This document shows positions 35,600 to 44,335 of a stretch of DNA of 64,000 nucleotides, piece after piece. The position numbers were made by a program, and so were the translations under genes. Under the pieces are notes generated by a model. That model searched no databases, was not told where the DNA came from, and saw nothing but the letters and a program-made list of their open reading frames with translations. Source of the stretch: an uncultured Blautia sp. (GTDB lineage Bacteria > Bacillota > Clostridia > Lachnospirales > Lachnospiraceae); assembly GCA_934424575.1 (NCBI GenBank), contig CAKRXU010000001.1:140330-204329 (forward strand). The letters run 5' to 3'. The number at the start of each line of letters is the position of its first letter. The first letter of the stretch is position 1.

Positions 35600-35665
35600 T
35601 TGTAATTCCCCTCCTGTTTTATAACAGCCCTGCCCCAAATCCGTTACTGAGATCTCCGCACATAC

Positions 35666-35760
35666 AAAAAGACTCCTCCACCGTCAGGGTAGAGAAGTCC
35701 TGTAAATTTCACATCAACAACTATTCCCGCTCGGAGATTTCCTTGCCGTCAGAGTCTGTT
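35666..35760 (-). promoter_or_regulatory. Structured leader with transcription attenuator, class unknown
   Basis: Between promoter and first gene the transcript can form a 12-bp hairpin GACTTCTCTACC / GGTGGAGGAGTC (35688-35699 with 35671-35682; two wobbles, loop CTGAC) followed by TTTTT: an intrinsic terminator. Upstream, AGACTC (35752-35757) can pair with GAGTCT of the terminator's 3' arm as an anti-terminator. Between them lie a small GGA/TCC hairpin, a GGG..TAG/CTACCC option and a repeated TGACGG. The layout is that of a riboswitch or protein-bound attenuator, but I cannot match it to TPP, SAM, cobalamin, glycine, NiCo, GEMM or other classes I know. Confidence 0.65.
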
Positions 35761-35784
35761 TTATTTTCATTTTTAACTGTCTAT

Positions 35785-35814
35785 ATTCTACTTTATATGT
35801 ACCCGGTGAGTCAA
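35785..35814 (-). promoter_or_regulatory. Promoter of the nitrogenase-like/hyp operon
   Basis: TTGACT (35809-35814) and TAGAAT (35785-35790) spaced 18 nt on the minus strand, about 25 nt before the structured leader. It lies in the gap after the cardiolipin synthase gene. Confidence 0.65.
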
Positions 35815-35845
35815 TGCTAACAGGTATATATCTCTTTCCTTTTTC

Positions 35846-37414
35846 CTATAATAATCCCGCAAACAGTCTCATAAGCAGCTGTCCCAGACGAAGATATGCG
35901 CTGCGTCCGGTGCGGTATTTTTCGGTAACTTCCCTGCACTCTTTCATTGTCTCCTGCAGGTCATTTCTGATATCCAGAACCACATCACAATCTGTCATAA
36001 AACATCCGTTTTCGAAATGATGATACAGACTTCGGTAGTCCAGATTGATGGTTCCGCAGGTTGCCATACAGTCATCTGCAACACTCATTTTTGCATGACA
36101 GAATCCCGGTGTCCATTCGTAGATCCGCACACCGTCTTTGACCAGTTCGTGATAAAAAGAACGGGTGACACTGTAGATCATTTTTTTGTCCGGAATGCCC
36201 GGCGTGATGATCCTTACATCTACGCCTCGCTTTGCGGCAAGAGTCATTGCATGTGCCATCTCATCAGTAATGATCAGATATGGTGTCATAAACCAGCAGT
36301 ATTTTTCTGCCTTGTTCACCATGCTGATGTAAACTTCTTCTCCCACCTTTTCGCCATCCAATGGGCTGTCCGCATATGGCTGAACAAATCCAGTCTGCTG
36401 TGCTTTATACGGATATTCCAGCAAAAACTGGGCAAAATCCGTGTCATTCTCATCCTTGTCGTTAACTGCATTCCACATCTCAAGGAAAGTCACTGTCAGA
36501 GAACGCACCGCATCGCCCTCCAGACGGATACCGGTATCTTTCCACTGTCCATACGGATGTGTCAGGTTAAAATATTCATTTGCAAGATTATATCCTCCGG
36601 TAAATCCGACCTTGCCGTCAATGACTGTGATCTTACGGTGGTCACGGTTGTTCAGAAACACATTTAAGCCCGGCATAAACGGATTGAATACACGGCATCG
36701 GATTCCGACCGCCTCCAGCTTCCTGATAAAATCCGTATTGATAAAACCAATAGAACCCATATCATCATAGAACACCCGGACTTCCACACCTGCTTTTACA
36801 CGTTCTTCCAGCACATTCTGGATTCGATGCCAGGCTTCGGCATCCTCAATCGCATGATACTCCATAAAAATAAAATGCTCTGCCTTCGCCAATTCCTCGA
36901 GCTGTGCTTCCAGCCCCTTTGCAGCTTCATCATAATAGACCACATCTGTATTCTGATACACAGGATAGAATGCATTTTTCTGAATATAAGAAGAAATATT
37001 TCCTGCCTTCGGAATCATCTGCTGTAAATTTTCCTGAATCTCATGGTTCGTTGGAAGCAGCGGCAAAAGCTGTTCATCGATATCCTTATAACGTTTCCGC
37101 ATTTTACTCGTACCGCCATTCAGACCAACCATCAGATACAGGGTAAGTCCCATGATCGGAAATACCATGATGAGAAAAATCCATGGCATTTTGATCGTCG
37201 AAGTGACCGGAGATGCATACATATTTAAAATAACGATCAGCCCCAGTATCCTCGTACACAGGTTGATCGCCTCTGCATAACGATTGAGTCCTGTAAACAA
37301 CAGCAAAATAAATATCACTTCCAGCAGAATACACACAGCCGAAAAAACAAGTCTCGTAACACCGTTTTTTGTCTTCGCTCTGCCTTCCAGTGTCGTGTCT
37401 TTCATAAACCCCAC
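35846..37414 (-). CDS. cls: Cardiolipin synthase, phospholipase D type
   Basis: A 522-aa membrane enzyme that joins two phosphatidylglycerols into cardiolipin. It has two or three N-terminal spans (~20-100), then two phospholipase D domains with complete HKD motifs: HRKITVIDGKVGFTGGYN (~240) and HAKMSVADDCMATCGTINLD (~440). Length fits the Firmicute Cls family. The start at 37414 follows AGGGAGTGGGG. It stands between the atp operon terminator and the nitrogenase-like operon promoter. Confidence 0.93.
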   Translation of the reverse strand: MGFMKDTTLEGRAKTKNGVTRLVFSAVCILLEVIFILLLFTGLNRYAEAINLCTRILGLIVILNMYASPVTSTIKMPWIFLIMVFPIMGLTLYLMVGLNGGTSKMRKRYKDIDEQLLPLLPTNHEIQENLQQMIPKAGNISSYIQKNAFYPVYQNTDVVYYDEAAKGLEAQLEELAKAEHFIFMEYHAIEDAEAWHRIQNVLEERVKAGVEVRVFYDDMGSIGFINTDFIRKLEAVGIRCRVFNPFMPGLNVFLNNRDHRKITVIDGKVGFTGGYNLANEYFNLTHPYGQWKDTGIRLEGDAVRSLTVTFLEMWNAVNDKDENDTDFAQFLLEYPYKAQQTGFVQPYADSPLDGEKVGEEVYISMVNKAEKYCWFMTPYLIITDEMAHAMTLAAKRGVDVRIITPGIPDKKMIYSVTRSFYHELVKDGVRIYEWTPGFCHAKMSVADDCMATCGTINLDYRSLYHHFENGCFMTDCDVVLDIRNDLQETMKECREVTEKYRTGRSAYLRLGQLLMRLFAGLL

Positions 37415-37485
37415 TCCCTTTTTCCTGGCATTTTTTTGTTATGATTGTGATACACATCATAACACTTTATGGCAGAATCGTAAAC

Positions 37486-37520
37486 ATAAAAAATACAGGG
37501 AGAGCCACAGCTCTCCCTGC
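37486..37520 (-). terminator. Terminator of the atp operon
   Basis: GCAGGGAGAGC / GCTCTCCCTG stem on the minus strand, then TATTTTTTATG, 10 nt after the atpC stop. Confidence 0.9.
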
Positions 37521-37529
37521 AAATTCACT

Positions 37530-37931
37530 CTATTCTTTTACACTCAGACGCACCAGTGCTCTCTGCAGTTTTGCAGATGCCATCTTGTATTCCTGGTCGG
37601 TGAGACCGCCTTTTGCGATCATCTCCTCGGCGCGTTTCTTAGCTGCCTGTGCACGCTCTGCGTCGATGTCTTCTTTCCACTCCCAGGTGGTTGCGAGAAG
37701 ACGGCAGGTTCCGTTCATGACAGAAAGCATCCCGCCGATGCAGGCTGCAGTCCGTCTGTTTCCATCTGCCATGACTACACTGGCTTCACCCATTCCAAGA
37801 GCTGTACAGAAATTGCAGTGTCTTGCGAGAATCGCGATATCGCCGCTGATACTTCTGCAGACCACACGCTCCACATCGCCCTCAAAAAGCAGTCCGTCCG
37901 GTGTTCCGATCCGTAAAGGGAAGGTACTCAT
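37530..37931 (-). CDS. atpC: ATP synthase F1 subunit epsilon
   Basis: A 133-aa central-stalk subunit that links the gamma shaft to the c ring and can inhibit ATPase activity. It has the N-terminal beta-sandwich (FPLRIGTPDGLLFEGDVERV, SGDIAILARHCNF) and a C-terminal helical pair (~85-133). It is the last gene of the operon, AAAGGAGG before the ATG, 12 nt after atpD. Confidence 0.93.
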   Translation of the reverse strand: MSTFPLRIGTPDGLLFEGDVERVVCRSISGDIAILARHCNFCTALGMGEASVVMADGNRRTAACIGGMLSVMNGTCRLLATTWEWKEDIDAERAQAAKKRAEEMIAKGGLTDQEYKMASAKLQRALVRLSVKE

Positions 37932-37943
37932 AAGACGCCTCCT

Positions 37944-39338
37944 TTACTGCTTCTTAGCTTTTTCAAATACTTCATCAATGGTACCGGCGAACAGGAAATA
38001 GCTCTCCGGAATGTCATCACATTCGCCATTGAGGATCATCTTGAATCCTCTTAAAGTTTCTTTGAGAGGAACATATTTTCCAGGCATACCTGTGAACTGC
38101 TCTGCTACGGAGAAGCTCTGGGACAGGTATCTCTGTACTTTACGTGCACGGCTTACAGTACGCTTATCTTCTTCGGAAAGCTCATCCATACCCATGATGG
38201 CGATGATATCCTGAAGTTCTTTGTAACGCTGAAGCACACGCTGTACAGATCTTGCGATCTCATAATGCTCTTTGCCAACGATCTCCGGTGAAAGGATACG
38301 GCTTGTGGAATCCAGCGGATCTACTGCCGGGTAAATACCCTGACTAGAGATCTCACGGGAAAGTACAGTCGTAGCATCCAGATGTGAGAAAGTTGTTGCC
38401 GGAGCAGGGTCTGTAAGGTCATCGGCTGGCACATAAACGGCCTGTACAGATGTGATGGAACCCTTACGTGTAGAAGTGATCCTCTCCTGTAAGTTACCCA
38501 TTTCAGTTGCCAGTGTCGGCTGATATCCTACTGCGGACGGCATACGTCCAAGAAGCGCAGATACCTCAGAACCGGCCTGTGTGAAACGGAAGATATTGTC
38601 AATGAAAAGAAGCACATCCTGGTTTTTCTCATCACGGAAATACTCCGCCATGGTAAGTCCGGAAAGTCCGACACGCATACGTGCTCCCGGCGGCTCATTC
38701 ATCTGACCATAAACCAGGGCAGTCTTGTCGATAACTCCACTTTCTTTCATTTCATTGTAAAGGTCATTTCCCTCACGGGTACGTTCTCCAACGCCTGTGA
38801 ATACGGACAGACCACCGTGAGCGGTAGCTACGTTGTGGATCAGCTCCATGATAAGGACTGTTTTTCCTACACCGGCACCACCGAACAGACCGATCTTACC
38901 ACCCTTTGCATACGGGCAGATCAGGTCTACGACCTTGATACCAGTCTCCAGGATCTCTGTAGCCGGCATCTGCTCCTCATAAGAAGGAGCAGGACGATGG
39001 ATGGACCAGCGTTCCTGTGCTTCCGGAGCCGGCTGGTTATCTACCGGATCTCCAAGAAGATTGAATACTCGTCCCAGGCAGGCATCTCCTACCGGAACTG
39101 TGATCGGGCCGCCGGTATCTACTGCCTTTGTGCCCCGGACAAGACCGTCGGTAGAGTTCATGGCGATACATCTCACGACATCGTCACCAATCTGCTGCGC
39201 TACCTCGGCTGTCAGCTTTGCGCCGTTTGATTCTATTTCTATGGCATTGAGAAGAGCCGGGAGTTCATCGTGCGCAAAGCGGATATCCAGAACCGGACCG
39301 ATGACCTGTACTACTTCGCCAATGTGTTTTTCACTCAT
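37944..39338 (-). CDS. atpD: ATP synthase F1 subunit beta
   Basis: The catalytic subunit, 464 aa. Walker A GGAGVGKTVLIMEL, catalytic Glu and Arg region (GVGERTREGNDLY), VYGQMNEPPGARMRV, Walker B DVLLFIDNIFRF and the DELSEEDK segment matching the DELSEED lever. Length is as expected. Confidence 0.98.
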   Translation of the reverse strand: MSEKHIGEVVQVIGPVLDIRFAHDELPALLNAIEIESNGAKLTAEVAQQIGDDVVRCIAMNSTDGLVRGTKAVDTGGPITVPVGDACLGRVFNLLGDPVDNQPAPEAQERWSIHRPAPSYEEQMPATEILETGIKVVDLICPYAKGGKIGLFGGAGVGKTVLIMELIHNVATAHGGLSVFTGVGERTREGNDLYNEMKESGVIDKTALVYGQMNEPPGARMRVGLSGLTMAEYFRDEKNQDVLLFIDNIFRFTQAGSEVSALLGRMPSAVGYQPTLATEMGNLQERITSTRKGSITSVQAVYVPADDLTDPAPATTFSHLDATTVLSREISSQGIYPAVDPLDSTSRILSPEIVGKEHYEIARSVQRVLQRYKELQDIIAIMGMDELSEEDKRTVSRARKVQRYLSQSFSVAEQFTGMPGKYVPLKETLRGFKMILNGECDDIPESYFLFAGTIDEVFEKAKKQ

Positions 39339-39360
39339 GTTTTAAGTCTCCTATGATAAT

Positions 39361-40218
39361 TTAAAGCCCTTCCGCACCTGCAACAATCTCCGTGATCTCC
39401 TGCGTGATGCTGGCCTGTCGTGCTCTGTTGTAATACAGATTCAGCTTATCGATCATCTCTTCTGCATTACTTGTCGCAGCATCCATAGCCATACGTCTGG
39501 CTGCAAGTTCACTGGCTGTACTCTCACATACACCGCCATAAACCAGTCCCGCCAGATATTCCGGAACAATGGCATCAAACACAACCTCTGCATTCGGCTC
39601 ATAGAGGATGAGATTCTTCGTATCCACTTTGCCGCCGCTTTCTTCTCGGATATCAGTCATAGGAAGTATAGAAAATACCTCCGGCTGCTGAGAAAGGATA
39701 GATGCAAAAACGGTATAACATAATTCAATATGACCAAATGTTCCCTTGCGGAATTCTTCACAAAGCAGATTTGCAATTTCAAAACAGTCTGCCACAGAAA
39801 CGCCTGCAATCTCTGCAAACTTATCTGTCAGGCATTCAATGCCTCTCTGTCTGAAATACTCAACTGCTTTTTTTCCAATCGGCAGCACCATATAGTCCCT
39901 GCCTTCGGCCGCAGACTCAAGACATTTAAAAAGGTTTGCATTATATCCGCCAGCCAGTCCTCTGTCACCGGCGATCACCACATAACAGTATCGCGGATTG
40001 GATGATTCTCTGGCATATACAGAAGAAAAATCAATGTTTTCTTTTGCAATGTCCTTCAGTGTCTCATGCAGCTCTGTGAAGTAAGGACGGCAGGTTTCTG
40101 CGCGTTCCTTTGCCTTACGCAGTTTGGAGGATGCAACAAGCTCCATGGCCTTGGTAATCTGCATCGTACTCTGTACGCTTTTGATACGCAGCTTTACCGC
40201 TTTCATATTTCCAGCCAT
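39361..40218 (-). CDS. atpG: ATP synthase F1 subunit gamma
   Basis: The rotary shaft, 285 aa. N-terminal helix MKAVKLRIKSVQSTMQITKAM, Rossmann-like middle with YVVIAGDRGLAGGYNANLF and the C-terminal helix RRMAMDAATSNAEEMIDKL followed by NRARQASITQEITEIVAGA. TAGGAGGG precedes the ATG. Confidence 0.97.
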   Translation of the reverse strand: MAGNMKAVKLRIKSVQSTMQITKAMELVASSKLRKAKERAETCRPYFTELHETLKDIAKENIDFSSVYARESSNPRYCYVVIAGDRGLAGGYNANLFKCLESAAEGRDYMVLPIGKKAVEYFRQRGIECLTDKFAEIAGVSVADCFEIANLLCEEFRKGTFGHIELCYTVFASILSQQPEVFSILPMTDIREESGGKVDTKNLILYEPNAEVVFDAIVPEYLAGLVYGGVCESTASELAARRMAMDAATSNAEEMIDKLNLYYNRARQASITQEITEIVAGAEGL

Positions 40219-40241
40219 ATGATCATACCCTCCTAATCACT

Positions 40242-41771
40242 TTATTTGTCAGGTCTTGTATTCAGGAAATTCTCTGTATACGCTTCCAGTACCTGACGCA
40301 GTTTTTCTTCGGTTTCCGGCTCAAGTTTGCCTGTGCTGCTGATAAGCTGCATCACTTCAATACCGGCTGCATCTGCATCAAGGTAGGTGTACAGTCCTGA
40401 TTCATATGCACTTACATCTTCAACTCCTACTTTTTCGAGGATGCCCTTGGTTACAGCATACAGGATCGCTACCTGTTTCTCTACCGGTACCGGAGCATTC
40501 TGGCTCTGTTTCAGAACTTCTACAATACGTGCACCCTGTTCCAGACGCGCTTTGGTATCCGCATCCAGATCAGAACCGAACTGTGCGAAACTCTGAAGTT
40601 CACGATACTGAGAGTAGATCAGTTTCAGAGTACCTGCAACTTTCTTCATAGCTTTGATCTGTGCATCTCCACCAACTCGTGATACGGAAATACCAGGGTT
40701 TACCGCCGGCATGATACCGGAATGGAAAAGCTCTGTTTCCAGGAAGATCTGTCCGTCTGTAATGGAAATTACGTTTGTCGGGATATAAGCAGATACGTCA
40801 CCTGCCTGTGTCTCGATGATCGGCAGTGCTGTCAGGGAACCGCCGCCATGCTCGTCGTCAAGTTTTGCAGCACGTTCAAGCAGTCTGGAATGCAGATAAA
40901 AAACATCTCCAGGATATGCTTCACGTCCAGGTGGACGACGGATCAGAAGAGAAAGTGCACGGTAAGCAACCGCATGCTTACTTAAGTCATCATAAATGAT
41001 GAGCACGTCTTTGCCCTGGTTCATAAAGTATTCACCCATTGCACAGCCTGCATATGGTGCAATATACTGCATCGGGCTTGATTCAGATGCCGTAGCGGCA
41101 ACTACGATCGTATAATCCATAGCACTGTTTTTGGTAAGGTTCTCTACCAGGGATGCTACTGTTGAACGCTTCTGCCCGATCGCAACGTAGATACAGAGGA
41201 CATCTTTGCCCTTCTGGTTGATGATCGTATCTGTTGCGATGGTTGTCTTTCCTGTCTGACGGTCACCGATGATCAGCTCACGCTGTCCACGACCGATCGG
41301 GATCATGGAGTCGATCGCCTTGATACCAGTCTGCAGAGGCTGATATACAGAACGTCTCTCACAGATTCCAGGTGCCTTGGTCTCTACCGGGCGAAATTCT
41401 TTTGTGTCGATCGGGCCTGCGCCGTCGATCGGCTGGCCAAGAGCATTGACTACTCGTCCGATCATAGCTTCGCCTACCGGTACAGACACGACCTTGCCTG
41501 TACGCTTTACGGTCTGACCTTCACCAATATTTTCATCGGAGCCAAATATTACGATAGAAACACTGTTTTCTTCCAGGTTCTGCGCCATTCCGAAATTTCC
41601 GTCTTCAAATTCCAGCAGCTCACCCGCCATACAGTTTACAAGTCCGCTGGCACGGGCAATTCCATCGCCGACCATAAGGATCGTTCCTGTCTCATTCTGC
41701 TGGATCGCATTTTCGTAATATTTTATCTGGCTTCGGATGACTTTGGATATTTCCTCAGGTTTTAATTGCAT
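40242..41771 (-). CDS. atpA: ATP synthase F1 subunit alpha
   Basis: The non-catalytic nucleotide-binding subunit, 509 aa. Walker A GDRQTGKTTIATD, DGIARASGL near the N-terminus, VYVAIGQKRSTVA and the arginine-finger region PAVNPGISVSRVGGDAQ. A ~200-bp gap holding a palindromic repeat separates it from atpH, unlike the tight spacing elsewhere in the operon. Confidence 0.98.
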   Translation of the reverse strand: MQLKPEEISKVIRSQIKYYENAIQQNETGTILMVGDGIARASGLVNCMAGELLEFEDGNFGMAQNLEENSVSIVIFGSDENIGEGQTVKRTGKVVSVPVGEAMIGRVVNALGQPIDGAGPIDTKEFRPVETKAPGICERRSVYQPLQTGIKAIDSMIPIGRGQRELIIGDRQTGKTTIATDTIINQKGKDVLCIYVAIGQKRSTVASLVENLTKNSAMDYTIVVAATASESSPMQYIAPYAGCAMGEYFMNQGKDVLIIYDDLSKHAVAYRALSLLIRRPPGREAYPGDVFYLHSRLLERAAKLDDEHGGGSLTALPIIETQAGDVSAYIPTNVISITDGQIFLETELFHSGIMPAVNPGISVSRVGGDAQIKAMKKVAGTLKLIYSQYRELQSFAQFGSDLDADTKARLEQGARIVEVLKQSQNAPVPVEKQVAILYAVTKGILEKVGVEDVSAYESGLYTYLDADAAGIEVMQLISSTGKLEPETEEKLRQVLEAYTENFLNTRPDK

Positions 41772-41845
41772 GTGTCCATTCCATCCTTTAACATTTTATA
41801 GCTTTTGCTTTCATTTCTATTAAACAACTACTTCATTCAGCTTCT

Positions 41846-41972
41846 GTAACTGTTCAGTCCCTTCACAGTTACAAGTCAAAATGCATTCCATATCACCTTC
41901 GGTGATGGCATTTTGCCTTATGCATGTCTCGGGCTTTTGGCATATTCATGCCAAAACACCTCGCGGGATATT
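41846..41972. repeat. Intergenic palindromic repeat, copy 2 (atpH-atpA gap)
   Basis: About 127 bp that can fold into three hairpins: GTAACTGTTCAG...CAGTTAC, AAAATGC..TCACCTTCGGTGA..GCATTTT, and TTTTGGCAT..ATGCCAAAA flanked by CTCGGG/CTCGCGGG. It matches the copy at 43359-43484 at roughly nine of ten positions by eye and ends exactly at the atpH stop. Confidence 0.85.
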
Positions 41973-42510
41973 ACAACTGGGTAGTTTCCAGTCGCTTTGA
42001 AATATCCGAAATACGGCCCTGTACCGTTCCGTCAAGCTGTATGCCTTCCATCTCCACGCGGAGTCCGGCAAGAACGGTCGGGTCTGTCTTCTGTGTAAGA
42101 TGGATCTTCTTGCCGCTTGTCTTCTCCAGTTTGGCGCGCAGGGCTTCCATCTGTTCTTCTTTGAGTTTAACTGCACTGGTAACTACCGCTTCCACAATGC
42201 CATGGTCGACATTATACCTGCGGGTAAATTCCTCACAGCATCCCGAAAACTCTCTCAGGATCTTCTTCTCACATAAAAGTTTAAGAAAATTAAGAAGATA
42301 CGGCTCTACCTGTCCGCCAAAGGCTTCATCGAGAAGTTTTATTCTCTCTTCCTGCGGGATCGCCGGTTCTCCCAGTAATTTCAGATATCCTGGATTCTCC
42401 CGAAAAATCTGTCTGATTTCATTCATCTGCTCCATGATCTGTCCATCGAGCTTTTCTTCGGCAGCAAGATCGTACAGACTGCCGCCATAGACTTTGGCAG
42501 CCTGTGTCAT
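41971..42510 (-). CDS. atpH: ATP synthase F1 subunit delta
   Basis: The 179-aa peripheral-stalk cap subunit. OSCP-type N-terminal helical domain (AKVYGGSLYDLAAEEKLDG) and the C-terminal strand region ending VEMEGIQLDGTVQGRISDI. The ATG overlaps the atpF stop (4 nt), usual for this pair. Confidence 0.94.
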   Translation of the reverse strand: MTQAAKVYGGSLYDLAAEEKLDGQIMEQMNEIRQIFRENPGYLKLLGEPAIPQEERIKLLDEAFGGQVEPYLLNFLKLLCEKKILREFSGCCEEFTRRYNVDHGIVEAVVTSAVKLKEEQMEALRAKLEKTSGKKIHLTQKTDPTVLAGLRVEMEGIQLDGTVQGRISDISKRLETTQL

Positions 42511-43010
42511 GATGCCTCACCTACATTCTCAATAAAATCATTAATCAGTTTCGTGTGATCCTCTTCGTTAATTTCGCGCTCGATTACCTTACCGGCGATC
42601 TCAACAGCCATGCCTCCGATCTCACCCTTGATCTCGTTGACAGCTTTACGTCTCTCCTGTGCAATGTCTTTCTCTGCCTTTTCTTTCATGGCAGTTACCT
42701 GACTGGAAGCTTCCTTGAGCATCTCTTCACTCTGGACAGCCGCTGTTTTCTGAGCGGTCTTGACAATGTCATTTGCCTTGTCCCTGGCTTCCTGCATATT
42801 CTTTTCGTATTCGGCTTTCATAGCCTGAGCTTCTTCTTTCGCCTTCACTGCATCCTGGATCTCTGCGTCAGCTTTGGCTCTGCGCTTGTCCAGCATTTCG
42901 TTGATCGGCTTGAAAAGAAAACGCTTAATGAGATACACCTGAATAAAAAGGTTGCAAATCGTCGCTACAAAATTCCACGGCACAATTCCTACTAATTCCT
43001 GTACCTGCAT
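42507..43010 (-). CDS. atpF: ATP synthase F0 subunit b
   Basis: The 167-aa peripheral stalk. One N-terminal membrane helix (~12-32) then a long Ala/Glu/Lys heptad helix that dimerises. The ATG is preceded by GGAGGTTACAAAAAT. It lies 31 nt after atpE. Confidence 0.94.
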   Translation of the reverse strand: MQVQELVGIVPWNFVATICNLFIQVYLIKRFLFKPINEMLDKRRAKADAEIQDAVKAKEEAQAMKAEYEKNMQEARDKANDIVKTAQKTAAVQSEEMLKEASSQVTAMKEKAEKDIAQERRKAVNEIKGEIGGMAVEIAGKVIEREINEEDHTKLINDFIENVGEAS

Positions 43011-43041
43011 ATTTTTGTAACCTCCTATTTTATGTTTCCGA

Positions 43042-43320
43042 TCATCCCAGGAAGTTCATGAACATGCCAGGTGCTACGAAAATAAGGAGCAGACCGGTTA
43101 CGAAACCATAAATACCGGTTGTTTCTGCGATAGCACAACCAAGAAGCATGGTAGATGTAACATCACCTTTGCATTCCGGCTGACGTCCGATTGCTTCCAG
43201 AGCACTTGCTACTGCGTTACCTTCACCAATACCAGGGCCGATACCTGCGATCAGCGCACATCCTGCTCCAATTGCACAACCTGCTAATGCGATACCTTTT
43301 GCTAATAACTGAAAATCCAT
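43042..43320 (-). CDS. atpE: ATP synthase F0 subunit c, two-carboxylate sodium type
   Basis: The 92-aa proteolipid of the rotor ring: two membrane helices (~8-38 and 55-88) joined by the polar loop RQPE. The ion site reads GIGEG in helix 1 (Glu33) and AIAETTGIYG in helix 2 (Ile64, Glu66, Thr67, Thr68, Tyr71). This is the pattern of Na+-binding rings with a second carboxylate, described for Fusobacterium nucleatum, rather than a proton-only ring. Start at 43320 has AGGAGG; the longer open frame runs through the repeat and is rejected. Confidence 0.95.
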   Translation of the reverse strand: MDFQLLAKGIALAGCAIGAGCALIAGIGPGIGEGNAVASALEAIGRQPECKGDVTSTMLLGCAIAETTGIYGFVTGLLLIFVAPGMFMNFLG

Positions 43321-43358
43321 AGTAAAAACCTCCTGTAATAAAATTATTATCCCTTTTC

Positions 43359-43484
43359 GTAACTGTTCAGTCCCTTCACAGTTACGAGTCAAAATGCATT
43401 CCACATCACCTTCGGTGATAGCATTTTGCCTTGTATGTCTCGGGATTTTGGCAAAAACATGCCAAAACGCCTCGCGGGATACTA
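43359..43484. repeat. Intergenic palindromic repeat, copy 1 (atpB-atpE gap)
   Basis: Same three-hairpin unit as at 41846-41972, same orientation, here between atpB and atpE. Differences are mostly compensating or in loops, suggesting structure is kept. It lies immediately before the gene whose product is needed in most copies. Confidence 0.85.
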
Positions 43485-43537
43485 CCTACTGAATAGTTAC
43501 CCCTTTCTTCTAATGAACGCTCCCACACGTTCGTTTC

Positions 43538-44296
43538 TTATTCCTCTGCTGCGTTTGCAATATACATAACTGTCAGCATACAGAAAATAAATGCCTGCAT
43601 AATTCCTGAGAACCAGTCGAAATATACAGATAAAATAGCTGGTATACCTACATCAAGAATAGGTATCTGTGACAATACATCACCTACAAGTCCCGGGATC
43701 AGTCCCAGGAGTGCGGAACTTGCCACTGCCAGTGCCCCATAGATCAGACCATTGATAACGACACCAGAAAGAATATTTCCGAAATGACGGCACGCCATAC
43801 TTACCGGTGTTGCCAGCTCGGAAAGAATATTAAACGGTGTCATGACCGGAATCGGCTGTGTAAATCCCTTTAAATATCCACCGAATCCACTGGTCTTGAT
43901 CTTCTGCGCAGTGATCATGATAAATACCACGACCGCCCACGCTGCCTCCGTAGACAGATCTGATGTCGGACTTCGAAGTCCGATAAGGCTTATCAGGTTC
44001 GATACCACACTCGTTGCAAAAAGTGCTGCAACAAACGGGATCATGTATCTGAATTTCTCGCCCATGTTGCCGACAACAAATTTGTTTGCCTGCTCTACCA
44101 GAAGCTCTGCTACTGCCTGTCGTTTGGAAATGTTTTCTTCCTTGAGATCATGTGTCAGCCAGATGCATAAACCTGTGATCAGGATCATTACAATCCAGCT
44201 CACCACCATTGTCTCACTGATCTTTAACTGTCCCAGAACCGGCAGGTCAATGGGTAAAGTCAAAAGTATCTTCGCCCCATTAATATCCAGTTCCAT
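43538..44296 (-). CDS. atpB: ATP synthase F0 subunit a
   Basis: The 252-aa stator channel protein with five or six spans. The essential arginine is in SMACRHFGNILSG (helix 4), and the last helix carries AFIFCMLTVMYI. ATG at 44296 with GGGAGG/GAAGGA upstream; a GTG four codons earlier is possible. Confidence 0.95.
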   Translation of the reverse strand: MELDINGAKILLTLPIDLPVLGQLKISETMVVSWIVMILITGLCIWLTHDLKEENISKRQAVAELLVEQANKFVVGNMGEKFRYMIPFVAALFATSVVSNLISLIGLRSPTSDLSTEAAWAVVVFIMITAQKIKTSGFGGYLKGFTQPIPVMTPFNILSELATPVSMACRHFGNILSGVVINGLIYGALAVASSALLGLIPGLVGDVLSQIPILDVGIPAILSVYFDWFSGIMQAFIFCMLTVMYIANAAEE

Positions 44297-44335
44297 TCCT
44301 TCACTCACCTCCCATCTTTCTCAGATTTTCCCCTC

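Noticed and set aside
35666..35760. Molybdenum-cofactor, NiCo, glycine or cobalamin riboswitch in the operon leader
   Set aside because: The conserved cores I can recall for these are not found; only the terminator/anti-terminator layout is supported.
41846..41972. CRISPR-like repeats in the atp operon
   Set aside because: Only two spaced copies, internally palindromic, with genes between them; no spacers or cas genes.
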